Positions 12,823-24,588 of a stretch of DNA of 64,000 nucleotides are shown in pieces. The first letter of the stretch is position 1, and every line of letters begins with the position of its first letter. The position numbers and the translations under genes were made by a program. A model generated the notes under the pieces. It saw only the letters and a program-made list of their open reading frames with translations, had not been told where the DNA came from and searched no databases. The stretch is taken from positions 62,001-126,000 of the forward strand of contig JAPMXV010000023.1 in NCBI GenBank assembly GCA_026936335.1, given 5' to 3'. Origin of the DNA: Mantamonas sphyraenae (Eukaryota; CRuMs; Mantamonadidae).

Positions 12823-14849
12823 TCATTCCTCCTCGTCCTCCTTCTCCTCTGTGCATGACGACTCCACCCTTGTGCCCACATTGGGTGTGTGGAAGCGAAA
12901 GGTGGCAAAGACAGGTTTGTGGTCACTGAGCTGACGAGGAGTGCGTCCACGGGACAGTCGGATGTTCTTTTCATCCAACAGGATGTTCAACTGTTCCTCA
13001 TACTCGTCGGTGAGGGTGTCGTACACGTCATGACACACCCCACCGTCGATGCGATGGCGAAGCAACGCAGGGGACACCAGGATGTGGTCCAGCAGCAGAC
13101 GGCGTCGCTTCTCATCAACAAAGTCGTAGTGTTCCACAGAAAACAGGGCCGAATGGTGGTGCAGATCCAAAAAGGCGTGGCGATAGATGTACCGTGGGAA
13201 GAGGGCACTTCCACTGATGGTGTCGCATGAGGAGGAGGTGAGGTACACGTCCTCAATCTGATCCAAACCGGGCCCATCGTTGAGATCGCCCATGACAGCA
13301 CACAGCATGTGTGGGTTCTTCTTCTCCACCCCATTGAGGTACTTGCGGATGCGAAACGCCTCTGCCAACAACCGCCGCCTGTTCTTGACCGAGGCCTTGA
13401 TGTACTCGCGGGGTTCACTGCGGTGCATCTGCTGGCCGTGGGCCACAAACTTTGACTTTGAGTGGAGACCGACGACACGAAACAGGCGTGGCTGATCCTG
13501 GCCAGGCACCATGAGATCGACATCGACCACGAGGGGACGACGAGTGAACCCATACGGGGTGGGTTGGAAGGAGAAATCCAGATCCACCTCCCATTTAGTC
13601 TTGAGGGAGGCAGTGTCCTCGTCTCTGGCCACACGGGCATTGGAAAGCACACCGCCACGACGCACAAGGATGTACACACGTTGATCCCATCCATCCTTGC
13701 CACCAAACACATCATACTCGTCGTCAAGGTACTCTTCCACAAACAATTGCATCTTCCTGTGGATGTGTGTGTGTGTGAGTGGGGAGGGAGGGTGGGTGAG
13801 GGGCAAGCATGGCCTTTCCCTTACAGAATGTCGTTGGGTCCTTCAATGACCGTGAGGAGGTCGGGTTGGATCTCCTGGATGGCCTTTGCCAGAAACAGGG
13901 CCAGCAGACGCACATCCACCACTCCACGATCCAGATTCTTGTCCAGAAAGGCAGCATAGCGTTCCTCCTCCTCCTCCTCCTCTTCCCCTTCCTCATCTTG
14001 TTTCTCCACATCGCTGTCTGCTGCCCCCTCCTTGCCCTCTTCCTCTTCGTCGGTGGCCAGAGGCTGCTCCTCGTCGGGTTTGACCAATCCATTGCGTACG
14101 ATGCTGCTCCAGGACGAGGTGCTTTCTTGTGTGTGGCCCTGTGTGTCGACGTGGCGTGTGCGGACCATGACTTTGGTTTGGCGTTTGGGGTTGTTTTTGC
14201 GTACTTTGGCGGCGCGGTGAGGGGTGTCGCTTTGGAAGAGGTCGTTCATCCACAGGATGTTCCATGAGCAGACCTTGACCTGCACACTCTCTTCCCCTTC
14301 CTCACTGAACACCCTGCTACCACGTCTCTTGGACGACGATGCGTCTGCGTCTGCTGCCACCGACGCCAGCACAGGCGCCTTCCACGAGTCAATCAACTCG
14401 TCGTCCAACCCCAAATACGTGTTCAGTTCCTCAATGTTGTCATTGCCATGGCTGCGATCTGCATCATCGCTGTTGAACCGAACCACCCTTCGCACCTGCA
14501 CTTGCAATGTGTTGTCTGTGGTGTCCACCCCCACCTCCTGCTCATCCTCCACCTCCACCTGCACCGTGTGTCGTCTGGGTGACGATGCCGATGACGTCGA
14601 TGATCCACGTGGTGACGATGGTGACGATGATGAGGATGAGGATGATGAGGTTGCCGATGACGATGATTTGCGTCCACCACGCGGTCGGTTGCGGATCCGC
14701 ACCTTGCCGTGGATGTCCAGGCAATACTGGCCGTGTGGACAGTGTGGCCACAGCTTGCACAGTTTGTTCGGATGGTGGTATTCACACCGTTTGCCCTTGT
14801 AGCAAGTGGGCCAGAACTTGCACCGTTCATTGCGTCTCCGTGAAGACAT
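12823..14849 (-). CDS. CCCH zinc-finger / endonuclease-exonuclease-phosphatase family protein
   Basis: Exons 14849-13825 and 13756-12823 (phase 2 join, GPNDIL|KMQLFVEEY) give about 652 aa. The N-terminus carries two fingers of pattern C-x5-C-x5-C-x3-H (CKFWPTC.., CKLWPHC..), spaced like Nab2/ZC3H14 RNA-binding fingers. A Ser-rich, basic-to-acidic linker follows. The rest is an EEP-fold domain with the opening WNI motif in VKVCSWNILWMND, the metal-binding Glu in VIEGPNDIL, GDLND, LDHILVS and the terminal SDHKPVFATF, so all the catalytic landmarks are intact. A Glu-rich insert (about 13975-14060) interrupts the domain between the WNI and Glu motifs. The fusion suggests an RNA-directed nuclease or phosphatase. 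Substrate is unknown. The single 68-nt intron lacks CTGAC but has CTCAC. Confidence 0.8.
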
Positions 14850-14908
14850 GCTTTTGGGGGCTGTGACCTTGGCTCCCAAGGCGTCCCAACCCAACAGCCG
14901 TCCTCGCC
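14850..14908. promoter_or_regulatory. 59-bp divergent promoter gap
   Basis: Only 59 bp separate the start codons of the minus-strand EEP nuclease and the plus-strand NSA2. Any promoter must be shared or overlap the coding sequence. No TATA box is evident. Confidence 0.4.
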
Positions 14909-16042
14909 ATGCCTCAAGGTGATTACATCGAGTTACATCGCAAGCGCCATGGCTATCGCATGGACCACTTTGAGCGCCTGTGAGTTGTGTGTGTGTGTGT
15001 GTGTGTGTGAGGGTGTGGAAATCAGTGTGGGTGGAAATTATGTGCTGACACACCAGACGGATGATGATTGTGCACATCCCATGACCCCTTGCAATGGTGT
15101 GTTGTGATGTGTGGGACGACGTGTGTGGCTGTGTGGTGATCCAGGCGCAAGAAGGAAGCGCGTATGGCGCACAAGCGTGCCGAGTTTGCGCAGAAGGTGC
15201 ACGGACTGAGGGCCAAGCTGTTCAACAAGGCTCGCCATAAGGAAAAGGTGGAGCTGAAGAAGACGTAGGTTGGCATTGGAGTGCATGACACTCATGCATG
15301 GGTGTCCTGCACTTGTGTGGACGGGTCTGGGAGGCGTTGGAAGCCGGCGGACGGATTTCGCATTTCCAAGGGGGGGGGGTGGGCAGAAAAAGACTGACAC
15401 CGAAGGAGACACACACACACGTGGACGGACGGATGACACACACACCACAGGATCAAGGAGCACCAGGAGAAGAAGAGCAAGAGGAAGGACAAGGAGGTGG
15501 TGAAGCAGGGGGCGGTGCCGGCGTACCTGCTGGACCGAGAAAACACGCAGCGAGCCAAGGTGCTGGCGAACATGGTGAAGCAGAAGCGAAAGGAAAAGGC
15601 AGGAAAGTACCAGGTGCCACTGCCCAAGGTGAAGAGTATCAGCGAGGAGGAAATGTTCAAGGTGGTGCGCACAGGGAAGCGGAAGAAGAAGGCGTGGAAG
15701 CGCATGGTGACCAAGGTGACATACGTGGGCGAGGGCTTCACACGAAAGCCACCCAAGTACGAACGCTTCATTCGTCCCTCTGCACTGCGCTTCAAAAAGG
15801 CCCATGTGACACACCCGGATCTGCAGATGACCTTCCACCTGGACATTCTGGGCGTGAAGAAGAACCCGCAGAGTGCCACCTACACACAGCTGGGCATCAT
15901 CACAAAGGGCACCATCATCGAAGTCAACGTCTCTGGTCTGGGTCTCGTCACACAGAGTGGTGCCGTCGTGTGGGGCAAGTATGCGCAGGTCACAAACAAC
16001 CCAGAGAACGACGGCTGCATCAACGCCGTTCTCCTCGTGTAA
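14909..16042 (+). CDS. NSA2: Ribosome biogenesis protein NSA2
   Basis: NSA2 is a nucleolar factor required for 27S pre-rRNA processing and 60S subunit assembly. Exons 14909-14979, 15145-15264 and 15451-16042 give 260 aa, the same length as I recall for the human protein. The N-terminus [19 protein letters not shown], the central [12 protein letters not shown] and [11 protein letters not shown], the basic [29 protein letters not shown] and the invariant C-terminus [18 protein letters not shown] are all present. Both introns interrupt at phase 2 and have GT/AG ends with CTGAC (15045, 15394). It is among the most conserved proteins in the window and a good anchor for the splice rules used elsewhere. 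Confidence 0.97.
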
Positions 16043-16119
16043 ACGAAGAGGGACGGAGAGAGACACGGGGAGGGAAGAGACATCAACAAAATGGGGTGGG
16101 TTCCAACCAATCCTTTGTG

Positions 16120-16575
16120 TCACAGTTTGGCTTTCTTCTGCTTGGCGAGCCACCGTTGCAGCCGCGAGAGACTGCCGCCAAACATTTGCTCTGCTCCCTC
16201 CTTGACCATGTCCACATCCTCTGCATTGTCGCAAGAGAAGGTGCTCTGCCACACTGCGTATGTCTGATCGGTGAGGGTGACCGGATACAGCTGCAGGCAG
16301 CCGTGGTACTCGCTTGTGGGGAGGTCTGATTCAGGGTGCAGCTCGTAGGACCAGAAGTGATGCTTGTCCGACAATCCGGTCAGTGTTTCGTAGATGTCAA
16401 TGTCTGCAGACACATGTCGCTTGGATCCAATGGTGTTGCGGTCTCCTGAGAGCATGGTGATGCGGATTTTGGAGGAGACCCAGGAGAGGTCGTCAAAGTT
16501 TCGCACAATGGACCACACAGTGTCGATGGGAGCGTCAATGACGGCACTGACAGTGGCAGAACCAGTGAGGGACAT
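16120..16575 (-). CDS. SRPBCC (START/Bet v1-like) small protein
   Basis: Single exon, 151 aa, starting MSLTGSATVSAVIDAPIDTVW. The opening strand followed by a D/A-P-x-x-x-VW helix, then FDDLSWVSSKI, an internal GSKRHV turn, paired strands and a long C-terminal helix (VDMVKEGAEQMFGGSLSRLQ) is the SRPBCC helix-grip layout seen in Bet v1, polyketide cyclase and plant PYR/MLP proteins. This fold binds hydrophobic ligands in a cavity. The ligand cannot be inferred. It is convergent with NSA2 (77 bp) and divergent from RecQ, whose first ATG lies 73 bp away. Confidence 0.75.
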   Translation of the reverse strand: MSLTGSATVSAVIDAPIDTVWSIVRNFDDLSWVSSKIRITMLSGDRNTIGSKRHVSADIDIYETLTGLSDKHHFWSYELHPESDLPTSEYHGCLQLYPVTLTDQTYAVWQSTFSCDNAEDVDMVKEGAEQMFGGSLSRLQRWLAKQKKAKL

Positions 16576-16648
16576 GGGTTGGGAAAAGGGGGGGGGGGGG
16601 TGGGACTGTTGGGATGGGTGCGCAAGGGCAGCCAGAGGAACGACGATG

Positions 16649-19600
16649 CAGGTGGAAGAGAGGCCACGGGGCATCAAGAGCAATGTGCAGGAGGTGCTGC
16701 AGAGGTACATGGCAGACAAACAGACTCGTGGGTATCATGGAGTGGCATCGACAGGCGTGGTGTACGGACGCAGCCACGTGGAGGCGGCCACCGGGAACAG
16801 TTCGGGAACAAATGGCGCCAAGTGGACAACGTGGGTTGTACAGGGAGTTGCTCGTGCGCAACAGCGACACAGAGGGCATGGCACGGTGGGCACATGGGAG
16901 ACTGACACGAGGGTGCGTGTGAAGGTTGCCTCCGTTTGAGTATTACAATCCAGCAGGGGATGCCACTCAGGACTCGTCGACGGTGGCGACGTTGGGGCGA
17001 CAGGTGCGTGGGAGAACGGGTGAGAGACCGTGGTGGATGATGCAGGAGGAGGACTGACACTGTGTGGGCGGGTGTGACAGGGAGCCATGGCTTTGGAACG
17101 GTTCAGGAACGAGCAGGCGAGGGCGAACAAACGGGAGCCGGAGCGGCGGCAGAATCAAAGGCAGGAAGAACAACGTGCGCGGAGGCGGCAGGTGCATGTG
17201 TACGGAGAGCTACCAAACGAGTTTAACGACGCCAAAGAGGCCGAACGTGTGTTTGGGGTGGAGGCAGTGCGACGGGAACAGATGAACAGGAGCAGGCAGC
17301 TGGAGAACGTAGCGGAGGCGAGTGGACACGGGGTGGGCAACACGTCGCATGCAGGGTACGGAGGACACGATGCCATGGAAGAAGACGATGAGGATGCGTT
17401 GTGGGCACACATGGATGCTGTGGAAGCCAGCCACAATAGCAGTGGTAGCGGTGGAAGTGTGAGTGTGAGTGGGCACACACACAACAGCAGCATGGGCAGC
17501 GCACACTACTTTTCATCGGATGCAGAGCTGGAGGAACAGCTGGCAGCAGAGTTTAGCACACCACCGCAGCTGGAACGCAAACAGGAAGTGCCAGCTGTGG
17601 AACCCGGGGTGCGCAAGGAGATTGTGGCGCGTGTGGATGCGTACATGGAGCGTATGAAGCTTCTGGATGTGCAGAGTTTGAAGCAGGTGGCAGAGACGTT
17701 GAAGGAGACGCTGCAGAAGTGTGTGATGGAAGAGGCCTCGTTGACCATCAGTGCACCTGCAGAGTTGAAGGATAGGATGGACGAGGTGTCGTTGAGATTG
17801 AAGCGCATCAAGGCCATGGTGGATGGTGGGCCAACGCCAGCCACGACCACGACCAGGACACCTGTGCATCGCACCATGGGCTCATCTGTGTCATCGGCGT
17901 CGTCGACGACGGCCCCAATGGCAGCAGGCACGTCGACTCCATACACCCCCATGGGGGCAAGCACACCGTACACGCCGTCGACGTACGGCGGCGGCGGCGG
18001 TGGTGGGTCTGGGTACTCGTTCGATGCCGGGGCAAGGCGTACGATGTCGATGCAGGACAGCAGCATGTCGTCGTCGTCGTCGGTGGGCTCGACTCCATCG
18101 TCGACAGGGACAGGTGGGGGATTGCCAATGGCGTCATCAACGTCATCATCGTCATCGTCATTTGGGATGGGCATGGGCATGTCCGTGGAGCAGGGTGGAG
18201 GCAACTTTGAACGCAGCTTCCAGCGGAGCGAGGCAAGCATGGCGTTTGAACAGGAGGTGCAGAGCAACTTTGTGGGCAATCGACAGGAGGGGAGCAGCAT
18301 ACGGTATGAAGGGAGCGACAGCAAGTGGGTGCGGACACGGTTTCCGTGGCTGGGGGACCTGTCGCAGGCAAACAACAACGTGTTTGGCTACACGTCGTTC
18401 CGCACCAACCAGCTGCCGGCGATGAATGCATCGATGTCGGGCAAGGATGTGTTTGTGTTGATGCCCACGGGCGGAGGCAAGAGTCTGGTGTATCAGTTGC
18501 CAGGGATGGTGCAGGACGGGGTCACTGTGGTCATCTCCCCGCTGGTGTCACTCATCCAGGACCAGGTGGACGACCTCAACGAACACGGCGTCAAAGCAGT
18601 GAACCTGGGCAACATGAACAGCGACGAGGCAAAGAGTGTGTATTCGGATCTGGGACGCCATTCGGGACCACCGCCGGCGGTGAAGTTTGTGTTTTCCACG
18701 CCCGAGCGGCTGGCAGCAAGCAAGACGCTGGTGGACGTGTTGGCCAAGTTGCATGAACGCAACATGCTGCTGCGCTTTGTGATTGACGAGGCACACTGTG
18801 TGAGTGGGTGGGGCCACGACTTTCGTTCGGATTATCTGAAGCTGAGCATGCTGAAGCGGTCGTTTCCCAACACGCCGATCCTGGCGCTGACGGCGACGGC
18901 CACAGAGGTGGTGCGTGTGGACATCATGAAGCAGTTGCGCATGAACGACCCGGTGGTGTTTAAGCAGTCGTTCAACAGGACGAATCTGACGTACCAGGTG
19001 GAGAAGAAGGCAGGCAAGGTGCACTCGGAGCAGGTGGCCACGTGGATCAAACGCAACTATCCGCGTGACTCGGGCATTGTGTACTGTTTGTCACGCAACG
19101 ACGTGGAGAGCATGTGCAAGACTCTGAACAAGGCAGGGGTGCGTGCGCTGATGTACCACGCCGGGATGACGCAGGAGGCACGCAGTGCAAACCAGGGGGC
19201 GTGGACAAACAACACTGTGCCTGTGATGGTGGCCACCATTGCGTTTGGAATGGGGATCAACAAGCCAAACGTGCGCTTTGTGGTGCATTCGACCATGCCC
19301 AAGAGTCTGGAGGGGTACTACCAGGAGAGTGGGCGTGCGGGACGCGATGGCAACCCCAGCGAGTGCATGCTGTACTACTCGTACGGGGATAAGAAGCGTC
19401 TGGCGTCGATGATTGTCAAGGGGGAGGCCAGCAGGGAGACGCAACGGCGCAATCTGGCCAACGTGCGTTCGGTGTTGGACTACTGCACGGACGAGGTGAC
19501 GTGCAGGAGGCAATTGGTGTTGAACTACTTTGGGGAACAGTTTGATGCACGGCAGTGCCAGGGGTGTGACAACTGTGCACGCGAGGGCCAACGGGTGCAG

Positions 19601-20509
19601 GTGGACATGACGGCGTATGTGGAAGGGCTGGTGCGCATCCTGGAACACCTGGGCGACCATCTGACGGTGCTCATGCTGCTCAAGATTGCACGTGGCAGCA
19701 AGGCCAAGGACATCGTCAGCAAGGGCTGGACCACAGTGCGGGGCTTTGGCTGTGCAAAGAGCCTCAACGAAAGCACGCTGGAACGCCTCATTGCACGTCT
19801 GCTCATGGACGGCGTCATTGAAGAGACGGTCATGTTTACGCATCAGGGTGGCTCCATCGAGTATCTGCGCCTGGGTTCGGCCTGTCGCACATGGAAACGG
19901 CCCTACAAGCTGGTGGTCCTCGGTGGCTCCATGAGTGGCTCCGGCAGCAGCCGCAGTGGCAAGAGCAGCACAGGGACACGGGGAAAGAAGGCCGCGCAGC
20001 TGGAGTTGCAGCAGGATGAGGACGATGGCGAAAGCATGGTGTCCGCCTTGGTCAAGAAACGCACAAAGAAAGCGGCCTGGAAGCTGGTCGAGGGCGTGCG
20101 TGACCAGATCGCGGCCTTTATGACAGAGTTGGCCACGCAAACACGGCGTGACGTGCATCATCTGATGAACGACGAGGAGATGCTGGTGCTGGCGGTGGAG
20201 TTGCCGCGGTCCGAGTCGGCCATCGCACAGCTGCTGCCAGGCCTGCTCAAGAGGGACACCATGAAGCAGAATCTGACCAAACTGTCGCTGCGCATGAACG
20301 ACATTGCGCGGCGCATGGGCGATCGGGACAAGATCACACTGGGCAGCGCGTGGAAAAAGGGCCACGGGCCGTCGGCCGGCGGAGGAAGTGGAAATGACGG
20401 GGGTGGGAGGAGCGGGGCGGGGAGTGCTAGTGGCGGGAGGAAGAAGAAGAGGTCGGGGAAGGGTGGTCGGTCGGCATACTTTGCAAAGAGGCAGCGGTTC
20501 AAGAAGTAA
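16649..20509 (+). CDS. BLM: RecQ family DNA helicase, BLM/Sgs1 type
   Basis: 3'-5' helicase that unwinds recombination intermediates and restarts forks. Exons modelled 16649-16731, 16925-17003 and 17081-20509 give about 1196 aa. The join reads DKQTRG|LPPFEYYNP and then LGRQ|GAMALERF. Both introns have CTGAC about 20 nt from the acceptor (16902, 17054). The N-terminal ~400 residues are low complexity (Ser/Thr/Gly). The helicase core has the RecQ motif 0 region, PTGGGKS (Walker A, about residue 516), DEAH in VIDEAHCVSGWGHDF, ALTATAT, GMGINKPNVRFV and the Arg-finger segment YYQESGRAGRDG. The RQC zinc cysteines follow (CRRQ..CQGCDNC), then a winged helix and an HRDC-like helix set near 20150-20300. 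The presence of both RQC and HRDC favours BLM/Sgs1 over RECQL1/4/5. The tail is Gly/Ser/Lys-rich and basic, possibly nuclear localising. The first exon is the weakest part. Confidence 0.9.
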
Positions 20510-20520
20510 ATGGGTTTTGG

Positions 20521-20586
20521 AATTTTGATTCAAGTAGAAATTGGCGTTGGTGGGGGTGATCGATGATTTCAATGTGAATCAAAATT
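20521..20586. repeat. 12-bp perfect inverted repeat between convergent genes
   Basis: AATTTTGATTCA at 20521-20532 and its exact reverse complement at 20575-20586 are separated by 42 nt. The pair begins 12 nt after the RecQ stop and lies downstream of the convergent LRR gene. The stretch is AT-rich for this window. Transcription from either side would form a 12-bp stem, so a 3'-end or RNA-stability role is possible. Confidence 0.8.
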
Positions 20587-20590
20587 TAAT
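20585..20590 (-). terminator. Possible ATTAAA polyadenylation signal
   Basis: On the minus strand this reads ATTAAA, about 80 nt downstream of the LRR-protein stop codon at 20670. It overlaps the right arm of the inverted repeat. It could be chance in an AT-rich gap. Confidence 0.3.
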
Positions 20591-20669
20591 GAGTGGATGG
20601 GAACACGAGGTTTCGTATGTTGCATTTGTTGGGCATTGCTTAGATTCACTCGCCTGCCTGCACGACATG

Positions 20670-21358
20670 TCAACCCGCTTCCACCTGCTCCTCTGCCTCA
20701 CGCGACGCCTTGTTCATGGCCACCACAACCTCGGTGAGACTTGTGCACAGGGCTGCAGCACGTGCAAGGTGCACCATGCCTGTGCCAACCCCATTGTCCG
20801 ACGCATACAGCCGCTGCAGACTGCGGCTTTGGGCCACCCCGTCCGCCAGAATGCTCACCGTCACCGCCGTCAATCCACACTGGTTCACATACAGCGTGTG
20901 GAGGTGGTTGTGCACAGCAAGGAGATTGGCCACCGCCTGCACAGCCTCCTCACCCAACTCGTTCTTGTTCAGCATCAGACACTGAAGTTGGTTGCCTGGT
21001 GTGGACAATGCGCCACACAACATGGCCACGTCGCTGTTGGACAGTCCTGTGTCTTGCAGTGACAATGTCCTTGTCACGTTTGCTTCCACCACCGCCGTCA
21101 CCAGGTTGTGCACCACATGTTTGTCACCATCGTGTGACCCAATCGCATGGTAATCCAAACACAGCTCCTAAGGACATCCCATCCATCCCCACGCACAGTC
21201 GTCAGTGCTGTGTTTTGTGGATTCCCCATTCCTGTCCTTTGCCCTCCACTCACCACACTGCTCTCCTTCAACGCCCTCACAATCTCATCCATGCCTGCAT
21301 TCTCCTTGCACAGTGTCAACACGTCTGCGTGCGGATGTGAGCTGTGATGATTTCCCAT
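20670..21358 (-). CDS. Small leucine-rich-repeat (RNI-like) protein
   Basis: Exons 21358-21254 and 21167-20670 (phase 0, ALKESSV|ELCLDYH) give 200 aa. Repeats of about 28 residues carry the ribonuclease-inhibitor pattern, for example TRTLSLQDTGLSNSDVAMLC, QLQCLMLNKNELGEEAVQAV, LHTLYVNQCGLTAVTVSIL and SLQRLYASDNGVGTGMVHLA. No catalytic domain is attached, so a protein-binding adaptor is likely. The N-terminus MGNHHSS fits the MGxxxS N-myristoylation pattern. The intron has a CTGAC (gtcag at 21201). It diverges from AMP deaminase. Confidence 0.8.
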
Positions 21359-21472
21359 TGTTCTTGTGTTGGTTTGGTGCCACCCATGCATCCGACACTC
21401 CCCCCCTTTACCCTGTCCCCACCCACCCTCCACCCACCCTCCCACCCACCCTTCCACACCCTGTTCCACCCC

Positions 21473-24402
21473 ATGCGCCATGGCCACCAACAAGAAATGG
21501 TGGGGCCGTTTCCCTTGCACAAAAACGCCAAACTCTTTTTCACACAAACACACACACACTGACACCATCCCTCCCTCCAACCTCCCTTCCCCCCCCCCCT
21601 CCCCACCCACGTGCAGAGCTTCAAGTACCGCGACGACGAGGAAGAAAGCCGAGCACGCCTGTCCGCCACCAACACGTATGAGGAGGAGGAAGACGAGGAA
21701 CCCAACTCGACCCGCTTGGGCTCTCCCGCGTTCCGACGTCCCGTGGGCGAGACAACCATGGAGCAGACCATCGCCACCACGCGTGCCATGATGCGTAGCA
21801 TTGATTTGGACGACGATGACGAAGAGGAGGACGACGAGGACGACGAGGGCACCACCAGCCGCTTTGGCAACTACATTGAACCCAGCGAGTCCTTTGACCA
21901 GTCCGCACTCAACACCTCCTCCTCCACTGCATCCACCGTCTCCACCCCAGGCGGCCCCAAGGACGAGCAGGCCCTGGGCACTGCCATCTCCATGAAGGAT
22001 GTGCGTTCCAATACCCAGTCCGCCCCTGGCCCTTTCCGCCCTTTTTCTGCAATCCCTCATTTCACCCAGCTTTGCGGTGTCCCCGTCACGCTCACTCCTC
22101 TCCCCCACGGCCCCACCCAACCTCCCACAGAAGGATGAAACCAGCATGTGGACCGAAGACGAAAAGATGCATTCGCTTGCCATCGAGGCCATCCTGGACC
22201 GGTCTCAAGGCAAGAAGCATGTCGATTCGGCCCAATTCCGCCGCATCCTCATCACCACAGGTGAGTTTGCGCCACACATGATGCATCCACACACAGCCAC
22301 ACGTCTCCATTCCACACATCCCTTGCACCCACTCTCCTCTGTGTCCCACCCATCTCTAACAACCTCCTTCCCCCTTCGCACCCCTTTCACCCCCTTCCCC
22401 CTCCCCCCCCGTTGCACCCCCCAATCCATCAGACAACTTCAAGTCGGAGGAAGTGGGTCCTGTGTGTGCCAACCTGCAGCTGGCACGTGAGATGCGTGAG
22501 ATGTTTGTGTTTCACGGGAACGAAAACACAGAGGCGACGCCGTCGCCGCATCCTGAGTATCATCCGTTTGAGCCGATGGTGCCAGAGACGACCAACGAAA
22601 CCTTCAAGTGGCGCAAGGGAGTGGTGATGATCCATGAGAGCTGGCAGAGCAAGGAGCCGCTGTTTTCGGTGCCGTCACTGAAGCGGTACTACAAGGCGTT
22701 GAACACACTGCTGTCCATTGTGTCGCACGGACCCACCAAGTCCATGTGTTACAAACGTCTGCGTCTGTTGGACGCACGGTACAACCTGCACATCCTTCTC
22801 AACGACCAGGCCGAGTTGTACCAGCAGAAACGGGTGCCCCATCGTGACTTTTACAACGTGCGCAAGGTCGACACCCACGTGCACCTCAGCTCCTCCATGA
22901 ACCAGAAGCAGCTGTTGCGCTTCATCAAACGCAAGCTGAAGGAGGAGCCTGACGAGGTGGTGATCTACCGCGACGACCACTACCTGACCCTGAAGGAGGT
23001 GTTCCAGTCGCTCAACCTGACCTCGTACGAACTCAACGTGGACACCCTGGACATGCATGCAGACAAGACCCTGTTCCACCGGTTCGACAAGTTCAACCTC
23101 AAGTACAACCCGTGCGGGCAGTCGCGTCTGCGCGAAATCTTCCTCAAGACCAACAACCACATCCAGGGCCGCTACATGGCCGAACTGACGCAGGATCTCA
23201 TGGACGATCTGGAGAGCAGCAAGTACCAGATGGCGGAACCGCGTGTGAGCATCTACGGACGCGATCCTGCAGAGTGGCAGCTGCTTGCGGATTGGGTGCA
23301 TGACAACAAGTTGTACTCGGACAACATGCGCTTCCTCATCCAAGTGCCCCGTTTGTACAACATCCACAAGGAGATGGGTCACATCAACTGCTTCCAGGAC
23401 ATGCTGGAGAACATCTTTGTGCCCCTGTTTGAGGTGACCAAGGACCCGCAGAGCAGGCCGCATCTGCATGCCCTCCTGTGTCAGGTGGTGGGCTTTGATT
23501 GCGTCGACGACGAGAGCAAACCCGAACCGCGTTCGTTTGTCAAGTTCCCCATCCCGGAGAACTGGGACAACCCGGAGAACCCGCCCTTCTCCTACTACCA
23601 TTACTACCTGTACGCCAACCTGTACTCGCTGAACAAGTACCGTCAGAGCAAGGGTCTCAACACGTTCAGCTTCCGTCCGCACAGCGGCGAGGCAGGCGAG
23701 ATCGAACACTTGGCGGCGTCGTACCTGTTGGCACAAGGGATCAACCACGGCCTGTTGCTGCGCAAGGCCCCCGTGCTCCAGTACCTGTATTACCTCGACC
23801 AGATTGGCATTGCAATGTCGCCGCTGAGCAACAACGCCCTGTTTGTCAACTACCAAAAGTCACCCTTTCCCGACTACTTTGCACGCGGTCTCAACGTCTC
23901 CCTCAGCACGGACGACCCGCTGCAGTTCCACATGTCCCGGGAACCCCTCATTGAGGAGTACTCTGTGTGTGCGCAGGTGTGGAAGATGAGCACCACGGAC
24001 ATGTGCGAGGTGGCACGCAACTCGGTGTACCAGAGTGGCTTTGACAACTGCATGAAGGCCTACTGGTTGGGCAAGAGCTACCACCTGCCGGGGCCCCAGG
24101 GCAACGACATCACACGCACCAACGTACCCAACATCCGCGTCACCTTTCGCCACGAAACACTCATGGACGAACTCCACTGGGTCTACGGCGACAGTCCCGC
24201 CGAGGACACCCCCAAGAACATCTCCTACAGCAGTCAGGACCGCGATGCATACATCGAGGCCGAGTACCATCGTATCCAGGAGCGCAAGAAGCGCGAAGCC
24301 GAAGCAGAGGAGGCGGCAGCGGCTTCCTCGTCGTCGTCGTCGTCCTCCTCCTCCACCGAGAACGAGGGCGTCGACGTCCAGCAGGAGGATGACTCGGACT
24401 AG
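21473..24402 (+). CDS. AMPD: AMP deaminase
   Basis: Zinc enzyme converting AMP to IMP and ammonia in purine-nucleotide balance. Exons: 21473 (or 21497) to 21499, 21617-22000, 22131-22260 and 22433-24402, about 828-836 aa (human isoforms 750-880). The metal ligands are visible in VDTHVHLSSSMN near 22870. HADKTLFHRFDKFNLKYNPCGQS, the conserved HSGEAGEI and SLSTDDPLQFHMSREPLIEEY in exon 4 complete the active site. The N-terminal regulatory part is acidic and Ser-rich, and the C-terminus ends in a Ser/Glu/Asp tail. The donor of intron 1 directly follows an ATG (21497-21499), so the first exon may contribute a single Met. The alternative in-frame ATG at 21473 would add eight residues. Intron 1 has CTGAC (21559); introns 2 and 3 have CTCAC/CTAAC-like motifs. 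Confidence 0.9.
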
Positions 24403-24588
24403 GAGGCATGAGCGCTGCACACCAAGAGCGGGTGTGTTGCCATGTGTGTCCAAACCACAATGAATGGAGGGGACGACCCTCCGTTTTCACCTCCCTTTCC
24501 CAACCCAACTCTTCTCCCGATGCAATGCGCTCATCCCGACTTTGGCGACTGGCGCATTGCCTCGGACCAATGCCCATTGCCTCCACTG

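Noticed and set aside
16831-16924. Apparent 12-13 nt mini-introns upstream of RecQ
   Set aside because: GT...AG ends occur by chance in these short stretches. A 193-nt intron from 16732 with CTGAC 18 nt from its acceptor explains the frame change better.
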